36,936 nt of DNA, taken from Candidatus Daviesbacteria bacterium. GTDB taxonomy: Bacteria; Patescibacteriota; Microgenomatia; Daviesbacterales; UBA10151. The position numbers and the translations under genes were made by a program. This document shows, piece by piece, positions 1 to 7,631 of the stretch. Below the pieces are notes generated by a model. That model ran no database searches and had not been told where the DNA came from. It worked only from the letters and a program-made list of their open reading frames with translations. Where the stretch lies: the NCBI GenBank assembly GCA_030699125.1, contig JAUYKM010000011.1, forward strand, positions 1 to 36,936, read 5' to 3'. The number at the start of each line of letters is the position of its first letter. Position 1 is the first letter of the stretch.

Positions 1-100
1 CTCTATTAATTCCCAGCTTGGAGGCTATGTGAGCCTTTGGAATACCAGACTCAAACATTTCCCAGGCTATTGTTATTTTAGTCAGATTTAACACATCCAT
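1..100 (-). CDS. N-terminal fragment of a transposase/integrase-like HTH protein (runs off left edge)
   Basis: An open frame starts at the ATG at 100-98 and runs leftwards off the window (33 codons visible). An AGGT stretch lies about 6 nt upstream and could act as a weak SD. The peptide begins MDVLNLTKITIAWEMF, followed by a typical helix-turn-helix stretch (SGIPKAHIASKLGI). This is how the N-terminal DNA-binding part of IS481/IS3-type integrases usually looks. The catalytic DDE domain is outside the window, so the family is inferred from the HTH only. I could not identify terminal inverted repeats in 101-245. A stand-alone HTH regulator is the alternative. Confidence 0.55.
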   Translation of the reverse strand, partial: MDVLNLTKITIAWEMFESGIPKAHIASKLGINR

Positions 101-183
101 ATTTTACCTGATGTGTCGGATATTAAACTTTAATTAAGCGGGCGATTGCGACGAAAGTTAATCGGTGATAAAATATTACAAGT

Positions 184-230
184 AGTAACCATAACAGAAG
201 GTCCTAGAATAACGGTTATAAGTGGTTACT
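184..230 (+). promoter_or_regulatory. Inverted repeat / stem-loop in the leader of the DUF2283 gene
   Basis: AGTAACCA at 184-191 is the exact complement of TGGTTACT at 223-230, and the pairing extends inward as ATAAC (191-195) with GTTAT (215-219) across a 3-nt bulge. The loop is about 19 nt. The structure ends just before the SD (AAGGAG, about 235-240), so it could be an operator or an mRNA hairpin affecting ribosome access. Function is inference. Confidence 0.45.
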
Positions 231-245
231 ATCTAAGGAGATGAT

Positions 246-485
246 ATGAAAATACATTATGATCCAAAAGCAGACGCAGCTTATATAGAACTAGCTAAAG
301 GAAAATATGAAGTAAGCAGAGAAATTTCTGAATCCGTAGTAGTGGATGAGGATAAAAACGGCAAAATTTTGGGTGTTGAGGTTTTGGATGTTTCAAAAGT
401 TTTTGGACCTAAGTTTAGAGCGAATATGAAATATTCACCGCATATTAGTGCTACGAGTGCAGTTGCCCACAGAATTTCTAAGTAA
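246..485 (+). CDS. DUF2283 domain protein
   Basis: This 79-residue protein matches the DUF2283 (YuzE-like) pattern: an N-terminal MKIHYDPKADAAYIEL strand region, then an acidic VVVDEDKNGKILGVEVLDVS segment, which is the family's hallmark. Members are small soluble proteins of unknown biochemistry, often found near DUF4258 or mobile/toxin-antitoxin genes. No DUF4258 partner is seen here. The gene stands alone after a truncated transposase-like ORF. Unlike most first genes in this window it has a clear SD (AAGGAG, 5 nt before ATG) and a structured leader. The C-terminal 15 residues are not typical of the family. Confidence in the family is good; function is unknown. Confidence 0.8.
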   Translation: MKIHYDPKADAAYIELAKGKYEVSREISESVVVDEDKNGKILGVEVLDVSKVFGPKFRANMKYSPHISATSAVAHRISK

Positions 486-500
486 TATCTGGTATTTATT

Positions 501-590
501 CTAAAAAGCCCTAAAATTTGCTATTTAGTCTAGCCTCAAAAATATTTAAAAATCCGCAGGTGTCGAGCTATTCCACCCCAAGGGTGGAAG
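501..590 (+). repeat. Intergenic repeat family, copy A (TAAAATTTGCT core plus CCACCC hairpin)
   Basis: The copy contains TAAAATTTGCT (512-522), then a TAGCCTCAAAAAT-type block, GCAGGTGTC, and a perfect hairpin: TTCCACCC (571-578), CAA loop, GGGTGGAA (582-589). Related copies lie at about 2265-2344 and 15340-15412. It occupies the gap between the DUF2283 and DUF5676-like genes. The rest of the gap (591-729) shows only a promoter. The hairpin is not followed by a T tract, so a terminator role is unproven. Confidence 0.7.
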
Positions 591-698
591 TTTACTTCAA
601 ATTTTTAACAGGATTATCTCCAGAGGTAGAGGTGTAATAAATAATTTTCCATTTATTCTCCACAGATTTAGATTAACATATTTTAAAGTTTTTGTAGG

Positions 699-707
699 TG
701 ATATACT
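699..707 (+). promoter_or_regulatory. Extended -10 promoter for the 730 membrane operon
   Basis: TGA directly precedes TATACT (702-707), an extended -10. A 20-nt spacing to the ATG leaves room for a short leader with a GTGAGG SD-like stretch (about 721-726). Confidence 0.4.
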
Positions 708-729
708 AAAGTCAAAGGGGGTGAGGTAA

Positions 730-990
730 ATGAAATTAAACCCAAATAAAGTGGCGCTAACTTTAGGCTTAATGATTGGTGGAGGACATCTTGGATGGTC
801 TTTATTAGTAGCTTTAGGTTTAGCCCAGCCGCTTTTAGATTTTATTTTTTCCATACATATGGTAGCCAATCCATATCAGGTAACCGGCTTTGATATAACC
901 AAAGCTTTAATGTTAGTAGTGATAACTTTTGGGGTAGGTTATGGGGTAGGCTATATTTTTGCCAATGTCTGGAATAAAATAAATAAATAA
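730..990 (+). CDS. Small two-TM membrane protein, DUF5676-like
   Basis: The 86-residue protein has two hydrophobic helices, roughly residues 8-32 and 59-80. The opening MKLNPNKVALTLGLMIGGG and the closing GFD..KA....FGVGYGVGYIF..WNK resemble DUF5676 membrane proteins. These are short inner-membrane proteins of unknown function, common in uncultured bacteria. The stop codon overlaps the TspO start by one base (TAATG), which indicates translational coupling in a three-gene membrane operon with TspO and a TSUP transporter. The family assignment is by eye; the membrane topology is clear. Confidence 0.65.
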   Translation: MKLNPNKVALTLGLMIGGGHLGWSLLVALGLAQPLLDFIFSIHMVANPYQVTGFDITKALMLVVITFGVGYGVGYIFANVWNKINK

Positions 991-1460
991 TGCCTAAGAA
1001 TTTATCTAAACTGATCCTATCTATTGGTCTTTGTTTAGGAGCGGGGATAATAGGTTCATTTTTTACAGTATCTTCTATACCGGAGTGGTATTTTACTTTA
1101 AACAAACCATTCTTTTCTCCGCCAAATTGGATATTCGGACCTGTCTGGACAATTCTTTATGTAATGATGGGGATAGCATTGTATTTAGTGCTAAGTGCAA
1201 AGTGGGAAGTGCAAAGTCAGAAAGCAGTCAGGATTTTTGCAGTACAACTTATTTTAAATGCTCTGTGGTCCATAATATTTTTTGGAATGAGAAATCCTGT
1301 TTTGGCTTTAGTGGATATTGTGGCATTATGGATAACAATTGTTTTAACAATTAAATTTTTTAGTAAAATTAATAAGTTATCAGCTTATCTTTTATACCCT
1401 TATCTTGCCTGGGTTTCCTTTGCTTCCATTTTAAATTTAGCTGTAGTGATACTAAACTAA
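990..1460 (+). CDS. tspO: TspO/MBR family tryptophan-rich sensory protein
   Basis: The 156-residue protein has the length and five-helix layout of TspO/PBR proteins. Hallmarks are visible: W33, the PxWxFGPVW signature at about residues 45-53, LNALWS around residues 89-94 and PYLAW at about 137-141. The family binds porphyrins, sterols or tetrapyrroles in the membrane and has been linked to stress sensing; the ligand here is unknown. It starts on the stop of the DUF5676-like gene and ends immediately before the TSUP gene, so the three are one operon. Nucleotides 1187-1221 form a degenerate heptamer tandem repeat. They encode the loop between TM2 and TM3 (residues about 66-78), which looks like an in-frame insertion. 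Confidence 0.92.
   Translation: MPKNLSKLILSIGLCLGAGIIGSFFTVSSIPEWYFTLNKPFFSPPNWIFGPVWTILYVMMGIALYLVLSAKWEVQSQKAVRIFAVQLILNALWSIIFFGMRNPVLALVDIVALWITIVLTIKFFSKINKLSAYLLYPYLAWVSFASILNLAVVILN
1187..1221 (+). repeat. Degenerate heptamer tandem repeat (AGTGCAA type) inside tspO
   Basis: Five consecutive 7-bp units of the form AGTGCAA, with up to three changes each, lie in the loop-coding part of tspO. Similar heptamer arrays with different units occur at 11061, 26394, 27444 and 31856. Confidence 0.65.
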
Positions 1461-2186
1461 ATGGAAATTCTATTTTTTTTGTCTGCTTTTGTTTCAGAAA
1501 TAATCGGCACAATTGCAGGTTTTGGTTCTTCAACAGTATTTTTACCCCTGGCTCTTTTGTTTTTTGATTTTAAAACAGCCCTTGTTTTAGTGGCTTTGCT
1601 TCATATTTTTGGCAACATTGGCAGGATTAGCTTTTTTAAGTCCGGCCTGGATAAACATACACTGATCGTTTTTGGCATCCCGTCAGTGGTGATGAGCTTA
1701 ATTGGGGCATCACTGGTTACATATACCTCACAGGATTTGTTAAAAGGAGCCTTAGGAATTTTTCTGGTAATTTATGCAATATTGTCTTTATGGAAAGAAG
1801 ACTTAAAAGTAAAAGAGTCATTGTTTAGTTCAATTATTGGCGGAGGATTATCCGGTTTTCTGGCCGGTCTGATTGGAACTGGTGGTGCGCTGCGGGGAGC
1901 ATTTTTAACAGCTTTTTCCTTACCCAAGGAAAAATATATTGCCACTGCTGCAGCCATAGCATTGGCAGTAGATGTAACCAGAATTCCCATATATTTTGCA
2001 GGCGGATTTTTAGGCAGTCAATTTTACTTCTATATTCCAATTTTATTTGTCATGGCAATAGCAGGATCTTTTATAGGAAAACAGATTTTGAAAAGAGTGC
2101 CACAAAAAGCATTTAAAAAGATGGTTTTAATAGCCATTTTAATCATTGGAATTAAATTTATATACGATATGGTACAGTTAAGTTAA
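1461..2186 (+). CDS. TSUP (TauE/SafE) family membrane transporter
   Basis: The 241-residue protein has seven to eight hydrophobic segments in two repeated halves, each opening with a glycine-rich loop: GTIAGFGSSTVFLPLAL near residue 16 and GLIGTGGALRGAFLTAF near residue 136. This is the TSUP/DUF81 pattern of sulfite, sulfonate and related anion exporters. The substrate cannot be told from sequence. It begins immediately after the tspO stop codon with no gap, so it depends on the upstream operon for transcription and probably for translation. The length is at the short end for the family, and no defect is seen. Confidence 0.88.
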   Translation: MEILFFLSAFVSEIIGTIAGFGSSTVFLPLALLFFDFKTALVLVALLHIFGNIGRISFFKSGLDKHTLIVFGIPSVVMSLIGASLVTYTSQDLLKGALGIFLVIYAILSLWKEDLKVKESLFSSIIGGGLSGFLAGLIGTGGALRGAFLTAFSLPKEKYIATAAAIALAVDVTRIPIYFAGGFLGSQFYFYIPILFVMAIAGSFIGKQILKRVPQKAFKKMVLIAILIIGIKFIYDMVQLS

Positions 2187-2258
2187 TGATTCGATTGGAT
2201 TCGATTTTACTCACCACAAGCTTGTCCTGAGTTTGTCGAAGAATTGACTCACCACCAT
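2187..2258. repeat. Dispersed palindromic repeat (ATTCGATTGGATTCGA type), copy 1
   Basis: This stretch of about 70 bp is roughly 90 percent identical by eye to 9624-9695. It contains the AAGCTTGTCCTGAGTTTGTCGAAG core known from many genomes as a REP-like palindrome. It directly follows the TSUP stop codon and abuts copy B of the TAAAATTTGCT family. Confidence 0.7.
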
Positions 2259-2264
2259 GGAAGG

Positions 2265-2344
2265 TCCTAAAATTTGCTTATTTTTTAAGCCTAAACTGCC
2301 AAAAATATCCGCAGGTGTCAATACAAATCCACCCCAAGGGTGGA
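2265..2344 (+). repeat. Intergenic repeat family, copy B
   Basis: It contains TAAAATTTGCT (2268-2278), GCAGGTGTCAA and the hairpin TCCACCC (2328-2334), CAA, GGGTGGA (2338-2344). A promoter-like TTGACT (2244-2249) lies 18 nt before the TAAAAT. The unit could therefore be transcribed, though no ORF follows on this strand. Confidence 0.7.
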
Positions 2345-2382
2345 CACAGATGGACAAAGTTTTTGGAGTGGGGGATTTGGGG

Positions 2383-2955
2383 TTATTTATTATTTAAGAG
2401 TTTATAAGTTGCGGCCAGATAGATTTTGGCAATTTTATCCATATTACTATTTAGGGTAAAAGCCACCATAAAATCATTGGCTGCAATTCCTATTAAGGAA
2501 TCCTTACTAAAAATTTGAGGATATTTTTGCTTTATTTCTACAATAATTGGATCAGTCTGATCAAAGTTCCAGGGGAAAGTGGCACTATTTAAATAATTTA
2601 ACTCCTTTATAGCTTTAGCTTTATCAACAATCCCACAACATTCTGTGGCTTCAATTATAAGATTAACTTGATTCTCTGAATACCCCTCTAAAGCAGCATA
2701 ATTTTTACTTATAACAGAAGCTTTAATATTTTCTATTAAATCAGCTTTAGGAGTAGGGAAAGGAGAAGGACTTATCTGGGGTGTTGGTGTGGGGGTGGAG
2801 GTAGGTTGGGGAGTGGGGGTAGGGCTAGGAGAAGAAACAGGGGGACTTGCTTGATTCTTAGTACCTAAATAATATGCCCCGGCTATGGCTGAGGTAAGAA
2901 TAATGACAGATATTAGAATATAAATCGCACTAATCCCTTTTTGAAAAGTAGGCAT
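2383..2955 (-). CDS. Secreted single-pass protein with PT-rich stalk
   Basis: The 190-residue protein starts MPTFQKGISAIYILISV, a pilin-like N-terminus (QKG before a hydrophobic helix, about residues 8-30). A Pro/Thr/Ser stalk follows (about 37-70), then a globular domain with a CCG pair near residue 106. No enzyme family is recognised in the C-terminal domain. The stalk suggests that the domain is displayed outside the cell membrane. The gene is transcribed alone from a promoter whose -10 box lies 6 nt before the ATG, supporting this start. The adjacent DUF6498-like gene is on the same strand but has its own promoter. Function is unknown. Confidence 0.75.
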   Translation of the reverse strand: MPTFQKGISAIYILISVIILTSAIAGAYYLGTKNQASPPVSSPSPTPTPQPTSTPTPTPQISPSPFPTPKADLIENIKASVISKNYAALEGYSENQVNLIIEATECCGIVDKAKAIKELNYLNSATFPWNFDQTDPIIVEIKQKYPQIFSKDSLIGIAANDFMVAFTLNSNMDKIAKIYLAATYKLLNNK

Positions 2956-2961
2956 TAATTA

Positions 2962-2991
2962 ATTGTTTATCCTGATGTACTTAGTTGTCAA
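2962..2991 (-). promoter_or_regulatory. Promoter of the 2955 gene, leaderless geometry
   Basis: On the minus strand TTGACA (2991-2986), an 18-nt spacer and AACAAT (2967-2962) are followed by only 6 nt before the ATG at 2955. Confidence 0.55.
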
Positions 2992-3004
2992 TACTCAAGT
3001 GCTC

Positions 3005-3604
3005 TTAAATTAAATCTTCTTTTTTATGTTTAACTACGTGCATCAGGAGATCTGCTAAGGTTTTAAGTAGCAAAAAAACGAATAGTGCAGACTGGCCTAG
3101 AATTGCCCCGAAAATAATGATTAGGTGCATAGGGATTATTCTGACATAAGGGGAAAACATCAATTGTCCAATATTTTGGACTTTTTGCTGATCAATCATT
3201 CTATTGTGATAAAAAGAGAAAAGATGGTTGATGAAAAATATGGATCCTCCGGCAAACAGATATTTAAAATCTAAAGTAGATGTAGTAAAAAAATTAAAAA
3301 GAAATACGGTATATAAAAAGTGGAAAAAGCCATAGTGAAATATGAAGAAAAAAGCAGTAAAAGTTTTGGTCTGGGTAGTAGGAGAAACTGGGTTGTTGTT
3401 AACAGTAAAATTTTCTGTGGAAAAGTTTTTTAAAGACAAAATCCTTATAAATTGGAAAAAGCCAATAATAATACTTTGCATCCAATAAACCCAAAGTACA
3501 GTGGAGATTTCCCATTTTTGAACCACAGCCAGGATGACTACCAGAATATTGGAGAAGAGCAAGCTGATAACTGAAGAATCTGCAAAATATCTTAGATTAC
3601 CCAT
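3005..3604 (-). CDS. DUF6498-like multi-pass membrane protein
   Basis: I choose the start at 3604 (MGNLRYFADSS), giving 199 residues. The frame is open to 3742, but that extension would overlap the start of the divergent gene at 3665 and its promoter. A -10 box (TAAGAT, 3617-3612, with TGT before it) lies 7 nt upstream of 3604. The protein has about six hydrophobic helices. An opening WEISTVLWVYWMQSIIIG stretch and a later FHYGFFHFLYT motif resemble DUF6498 integral membrane proteins. Conserved His residues in the helices (FHYGFFH) could bind a metal or heme, but this is speculation. It is divergent from the FecR-like operon. Function is unknown. Confidence 0.7.
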   Translation of the reverse strand: MGNLRYFADSSVISLLFSNILVVILAVVQKWEISTVLWVYWMQSIIIGFFQFIRILSLKNFSTENFTVNNNPVSPTTQTKTFTAFFFIFHYGFFHFLYTVFLFNFFTTSTLDFKYLFAGGSIFFINHLFSFYHNRMIDQQKVQNIGQLMFSPYVRIIPMHLIIIFGAILGQSALFVFLLLKTLADLLMHVVKHKKEDLI

Positions 3605-3624
3605 TAAAATTATCTTAACATGAT

Positions 3625-3654
3625 TTGACTTGAAAGTTTTTTTAATGCTAATCT
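3625..3654 (+). promoter_or_regulatory. Promoter of the FecR-like operon, duplicated at 8827
   Basis: TTGACT (3625-3630), an 18-nt spacer ending TGC, then TAATCT (3649-3654). The GTG start follows 10 nt later. The same boxes, spacing and following bases occur at 8827-8856. Confidence 0.7.
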
Positions 3655-3664
3655 GGATAGTGGA

Positions 3665-4882
3665 GTGAAAAAATTGATTCTGCCCATACCCTTCTTTATT
3701 GTAGGCCTCTTTTTGTTTTTGGCTACCAGTGTTTTTGCCCAAACAATCAATCTGGGGGGCACCTGGACAAGCGAAGCGGGGTATTCTTTCAAAGCTGAAC
3801 AGTCCGGTGACTCTATTTCACTTATTATCGAGGCCGGGAAAAATCCTAAAGTAATTGGTACAGCCGGACTTACCGGTACTATCAAAGGAAACTCCTTTGT
3901 TGGTCGAGTTTACGAAACAGCTGATGATTGCCCTAATCTGGGTACGTATATTCCTGCCACCGGTATTGTCTCTGAAAATACAATTGAACTCACTTACGAT
4001 GCCCCCAAGTATTATCCGGACGGGTGTGTCTATTCCGGAAATTATGAAACAGTCCGTAATGTTTTGACCCGTGTATCTAAAGAAGAGATAAAGCCGGAGG
4101 TAAAACAGGAGGATAAAGACGTTGGTTTTGATAAAGAGAAACCTCCAAGTGAGACAGAAGCTAATGCTGTTAATGAGTGGATCAAAAATAACTTAGGCGA
4201 TCTGGATATAAAAAGAATTGAGGCAGGGTCTCAACTGGAGAGACAGCCAATTATTACCAGAAAAGATCAGGAAACGGTGGTAGAAACGCCGGCTCAAGAC
4301 CAGTTTTACTTAGGTATGGCTGACACAAATGGGCTGGTGAAACTGCCGGATTCCGGGGAATTTACTGATTTCCAAGATATTTGGCATATTCCAACAGGGT
4401 CGACTATTAGGGCAATTGATAAGCCAATTAGGATTAATATTGGAACAAAGAAGGTGATGATAATTGCTCCGGGTTCGGAAGTCATGTTAACTAGCGACAG
4501 GCAAATTGATATCCTCAAAGGAACAATAGAGGTAAATAGAGTAGGAATTTTTTCTCCAGACTCTGAACAACAAGATACCGGGGCAAGTACAGAATTTATC
4601 GACTTGTTTGTTATTGGTACTCACTACTGGGTAACTCATGAGCCTGGTAAGCAGACTTTGGTTGGGGTATATGAGGGGGAAGTGGAGGTTAAAACTAAAG
4701 ATGGGAAAACAATCAGGGTTTCACCAGAAGCAGGTAAGCCAGGGGTAGTAGTGATTACCCGAAAACTTTCGCCTGTTAAGCTTGCTGTTACTGGTTTGAT
4801 ACTAGCAGTAGTTGTTGGAGGTATTGTTTTAATTTTAAGAAAAAAACTTACCTCAAAAGTATTTAATAAAAGGAAAAAATGA
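3665..4882 (+). CDS. Secreted FecR-like protein with C-terminal membrane anchor
   Basis: The 405-residue protein starts with GTG, followed by a signal peptide (MKKLILPIPFFIVGLF... to about VFA at residue 25). A first domain (about 27-133) opens LGGTWTSEAGYSF and carries two Cys. A polar linker and helical segment precede a FecR-like beta domain (about 225-355, ending GVYEGEVEVKTKDGKTIRV). A C-terminal hydrophobic helix (about 375-393) is followed by basic residues. FecR-like domains are extracytoplasmic modules first known from iron-signalling anti-sigma factors. No partner sigma factor is seen here. It leads a four-gene operon joined by ATGA overlaps and is a paralog of the next gene over the C-terminal half. 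Probably a cell-surface protein. Confidence 0.75.
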   Translation: MKKLILPIPFFIVGLFLFLATSVFAQTINLGGTWTSEAGYSFKAEQSGDSISLIIEAGKNPKVIGTAGLTGTIKGNSFVGRVYETADDCPNLGTYIPATGIVSENTIELTYDAPKYYPDGCVYSGNYETVRNVLTRVSKEEIKPEVKQEDKDVGFDKEKPPSETEANAVNEWIKNNLGDLDIKRIEAGSQLERQPIITRKDQETVVETPAQDQFYLGMADTNGLVKLPDSGEFTDFQDIWHIPTGSTIRAIDKPIRINIGTKKVMIIAPGSEVMLTSDRQIDILKGTIEVNRVGIFSPDSEQQDTGASTEFIDLFVIGTHYWVTHEPGKQTLVGVYEGEVEVKTKDGKTIRVSPEAGKPGVVVITRKLSPVKLAVTGLILAVVVGGIVLILRKKLTSKVFNKRKK

Positions 4883-6078
4883 AAAAAATTATCCTGCCCA
4901 TATTGCTTATTTTAACTGCTGTGCTTTTTCTGTCTCCAAAAGTTGAGGCTCAAACAGACAATGAACCTAAAGAGGTTACCTCCTGTGAAGAATTGAAAGA
5001 ATTATATAGTGGTAAGAAGTGTGGCAAGTATATTATGGCTTCAGCTTGGCCCTCCGGTTCAGCCAGGCCTGATCCAATGGAATTTTGGTGTTTCGTTGAG
5101 GAACCTACTTACGACCCAGCCGAGGGAGATTCTCACCTTGCGACTGTAATTAAAAGAAAACGTCCTCCTGATTACTTTATGAAGTTATCCGAATATGACA
5201 GATGCAGTGAGGGGACAGAATCGCCTGCTGATAATGTCAAAGATAAAGAGCCATCAGGATGGGAGTTGCCGGGAAAGGCTTTTGGGGAACCAGACTTCCT
5301 AGAAGAATTTCGTAAACTTTTAGAGGTCTTATTAAATCCTCGTGAGGTTCTAGAAAAGGCGAGAAAACAAGGAGTTTCCCAGGCCAAAATTGAAGAGATG
5401 GTTACTCCAGAACTGTTGGCTCGTCTTCCTTACATTACACAAGCTGACGAACAAAAGGTGTGGGACTCGCTGGCAAATTTTACCTCATCTGCCCAAAATG
5501 AGACGATCGTTGTCAAAGGCAAAATCAAAGTAAAAAGTCCAAGTCTAGATGATTTTATCCAAGTAGCACCGGAAAGAAAACCTATCTCGGTTACTTATCT
5601 TGATGCGGTCATAACCGGAGCAGATCCTGAGCCAACTCAGCTAGGATATCCTTGGGGTCCTGACGCAGGAGCCGTCATCAGTCTTCCACAAGGTACAGAA
5701 GTCGAACTCGGCACAAATGCCAGAAGCGTGAAATTAAACCAAGGAGAAATCGAGGTAAAAATTCAAAACAACAATTCTCAAAACCCCTTTAAAATCCATT
5801 CTGGTTCGCTCACCGTCGTTGCTCCCAGAACCCATTTTTGGGTTAGCCAAAATTCAGACAAAAACCAAACGGTTATTGGTGTTTATCGGGGTGAGGTACA
5901 AGTTACCACCCAAGATGGTCAAACTGCTACAGTTGTCCCGGCTGGGGATAAACCGGGAGTAGTAGTTATTTCCCAAAAACTTTCTCCGGTAAAACTGTCT
6001 GTGGCTGGTTTTGTTCTAATAGCAATTGTTGGTGGCATTGTTTTATTTTTGAATAAAAGGAGTAAGAGAAGAAAATGA
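4879..6078 (+). CDS. Secreted FecR-like protein, paralog of the preceding gene
   Basis: The 399-residue protein has a signal peptide (MKKIILPILLILTAVLF, cleavage near VEAQ). A Cys-containing N-terminal domain follows (CEELKELYSGKKCGKY), then a helical segment around residues 130-185 and a FecR-like beta domain (about 260-360, with GTEVELG, THFWV and GVYRGEVQVTTQDG). A C-terminal anchor helix lies at about 374-391. The anchor region (KPGVVVISQKLSPVKLSV) is nearly the same as that of the upstream gene, while the N-terminal domains differ. This suggests a duplicated scaffold carrying different outer domains. Its start overlaps the previous stop as ATGA, so translation is coupled. Confidence 0.75.
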   Translation: MKKIILPILLILTAVLFLSPKVEAQTDNEPKEVTSCEELKELYSGKKCGKYIMASAWPSGSARPDPMEFWCFVEEPTYDPAEGDSHLATVIKRKRPPDYFMKLSEYDRCSEGTESPADNVKDKEPSGWELPGKAFGEPDFLEEFRKLLEVLLNPREVLEKARKQGVSQAKIEEMVTPELLARLPYITQADEQKVWDSLANFTSSAQNETIVVKGKIKVKSPSLDDFIQVAPERKPISVTYLDAVITGADPEPTQLGYPWGPDAGAVISLPQGTEVELGTNARSVKLNQGEIEVKIQNNNSQNPFKIHSGSLTVVAPRTHFWVSQNSDKNQTVIGVYRGEVQVTTQDGQTATVVPAGDKPGVVVISQKLSPVKLSVAGFVLIAIVGGIVLFLNKRSKRRK

Positions 6079-7631
6079 AAAAACAAAAAGGATTTGCGCT
6101 TCCAGGACTTGTTATTCCCATAATAATTGTAATTGTTGTGGCAGTTATCTTTTTGGGGCAACGACAACCTAAGACAGAGAAAATACCGATAACTTCATTC
6201 CAATTAATGCCCTCTGTATCTGCCAAAGAAGCCCGGACAACTATTTGTAACCTGAAGAAAGAGGGGTTATTTGCTGAAGCCTGCCAGAGTAAATTTGATG
6301 TTGTCGGCAAAGATGACAGCGAAAAACTAGCCGAGCTGTTTACACTGCTTAAGAAAGTTCAAGATGACAAAAGCCTATCGGATTATGACAGATTATTACT
6401 GGGACAGCTGGTGTTTGCCGTACTCCCAACCAAAGACAGCCCCGAGGCTAATCTTTATCAACCAGCATTGCTTGCTCGTCTGAAAGATTATCTAACCAGC
6501 CAAAATATCGTGTATGCCCAGGAAAAAGAAATGAGCGAGGAAGAATTTAAGAAGCTGATGGAGCGTGACCTTCAAAATGTGGTAGACGGTTTACCCAAAG
6601 GAAACAATGCCTGGGTAATAAATGTGATGGTCTCAAAATACTCCTGGATAGATGGTAAATCCCGACCTCTTTACTCGCATCAATTTCTGGAAGTATTTGA
6701 TCCTTTCCCAAACAATCCAAATGTAAATACCAGGGATATAAGCTATCATGTTCGATCGATAGTCGGCTCTAAATCATCAAGTCAAACATTAGATGTTGGT
6801 GGTCCAGAATACAAAGGGACATCTGATATGATAGCTTACTCTTTTTCCATTGTCTCCTGGAACAGCCAGGAATACACTGGCAAAGACGGGCCAATAGAAG
6901 AGGAGTTTCTTGTCAAAAAAGAGAATTTCTCTGACTCATTTTATCAGGGGGAGTATTACCTTACTAATTTGCTTGATGCGGTTAAAATGCCTTCCACGAA
7001 GAGACCAGTTGAAAGTCCTGATAAAAATGAATCTGCTCATAAATTCACAGTTGGGGAGTGCCAAGAAATTGGCAATATATTACCAACTTTTCAGACTGTT
7101 TGGTCACCGGAGGATTATCCAGATGAAATTTGCACATTGACAAGCGCTGATGCTAGTAACATATCTCCAGTTGTTGAATATTTTGAGGACGCAGATATTT
7201 CCTTTGCAAATTTTACCATATCGTATGATAATCCAGAGAAAATAAAAGAGCTTCAAGAGCAAGATGAACCTTTTGTTCAGCCTAATTTTGAAATTTTTCA
7301 GCAATCAAAGCTTGATGTATTGGGTGGGAAGGGTAAGGCAAGAGTTACAACTGTAGTAGATGAAGCCAGAACAAATGAGGGCAATGTAATCACAGGATAT
7401 ATAAACAGTAGTGCTAGTATTTACCTGGGGAAGTGCGACTTCGGATATGCAGGAAATTCATACGTAGCTTATGGTAGCGACAGGTATACAAGTTACCATT
7501 ATTCGGAAACCACTGCTGGAAAAGAGCTAAATTCTCATCCTAACTCGGATCATGGAGCCGCAAGACTCCATCAAATAATGGTTGACATGGTGCCAAAAGT
7601 TACTGAAGCAGTCAAAAATCTTTGCCAATGA
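6075..7631 (+). CDS. Large secreted protein with pilin-like N-terminus, unknown function
   Basis: The 518-residue protein begins MKKQKGFALPGLVIPIII, a short basic stretch, KGF and a hydrophobic helix (about 8-27). This resembles a type IV pilin-like or N-terminal anchor signal, but the usual Glu at +5 is absent. The remaining 490 residues form a large extracytoplasmic region with a handful of Cys and no domain I can name. A helical section (about 50-145) is followed by beta-rich sequence. It is third in the ATGA-coupled operon with two FecR-like proteins and a small membrane protein, so all four probably act together at the cell surface. Prepilin peptidase processing is inference. Confidence 0.7.
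   Translation: MKKQKGFALPGLVIPIIIVIVVAVIFLGQRQPKTEKIPITSFQLMPSVSAKEARTTICNLKKEGLFAEACQSKFDVVGKDDSEKLAELFTLLKKVQDDKSLSDYDRLLLGQLVFAVLPTKDSPEANLYQPALLARLKDYLTSQNIVYAQEKEMSEEEFKKLMERDLQNVVDGLPKGNNAWVINVMVSKYSWIDGKSRPLYSHQFLEVFDPFPNNPNVNTRDISYHVRSIVGSKSSSQTLDVGGPEYKGTSDMIAYSFSIVSWNSQEYTGKDGPIEEEFLVKKENFSDSFYQGEYYLTNLLDAVKMPSTKRPVESPDKNESAHKFTVGECQEIGNILPTFQTVWSPEDYPDEICTLTSADASNISPVVEYFEDADISFANFTISYDNPEKIKELQEQDEPFVQPNFEIFQQSKLDVLGGKGKARVTTVVDEARTNEGNVITGYINSSASIYLGKCDFGYAGNSYVAYGSDRYTSYHYSETTAGKELNSHPNSDHGAARLHQIMVDMVPKVTEAVKNLCQ

Noticed and set aside
571-589. Rho-independent terminator
   Set aside because: The hairpin is strong, but no T tract follows, and the same hairpin recurs within a larger repeat at other places, so a repeat is the better description.
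842-1105. Minus-strand open frame of 87 codons
   Set aside because: It lies antisense to the DUF5676-like and tspO genes, has no recognisable protein features, and both sense genes are clearly real.
1031-1354. Plus-strand open frame of 107 codons inside tspO
   Set aside because: Out-of-frame shadow of tspO; the tspO frame carries the family motifs.
2747-2850. GT-rich tandem repeat in the 2383-2955 gene as another heptamer array
   Set aside because: The pattern follows codons for a Pro/Thr stalk, with 3- and 6-bp periodicity, so it is protein-level repetition.
3605-3742. N-terminal extension of the DUF6498-like protein to 3742
   Set aside because: It would overlap the promoter and start of the divergent 3665 gene, lacks hydrophobic character like the rest, and a -10 box with proper spacing supports the start at 3604.
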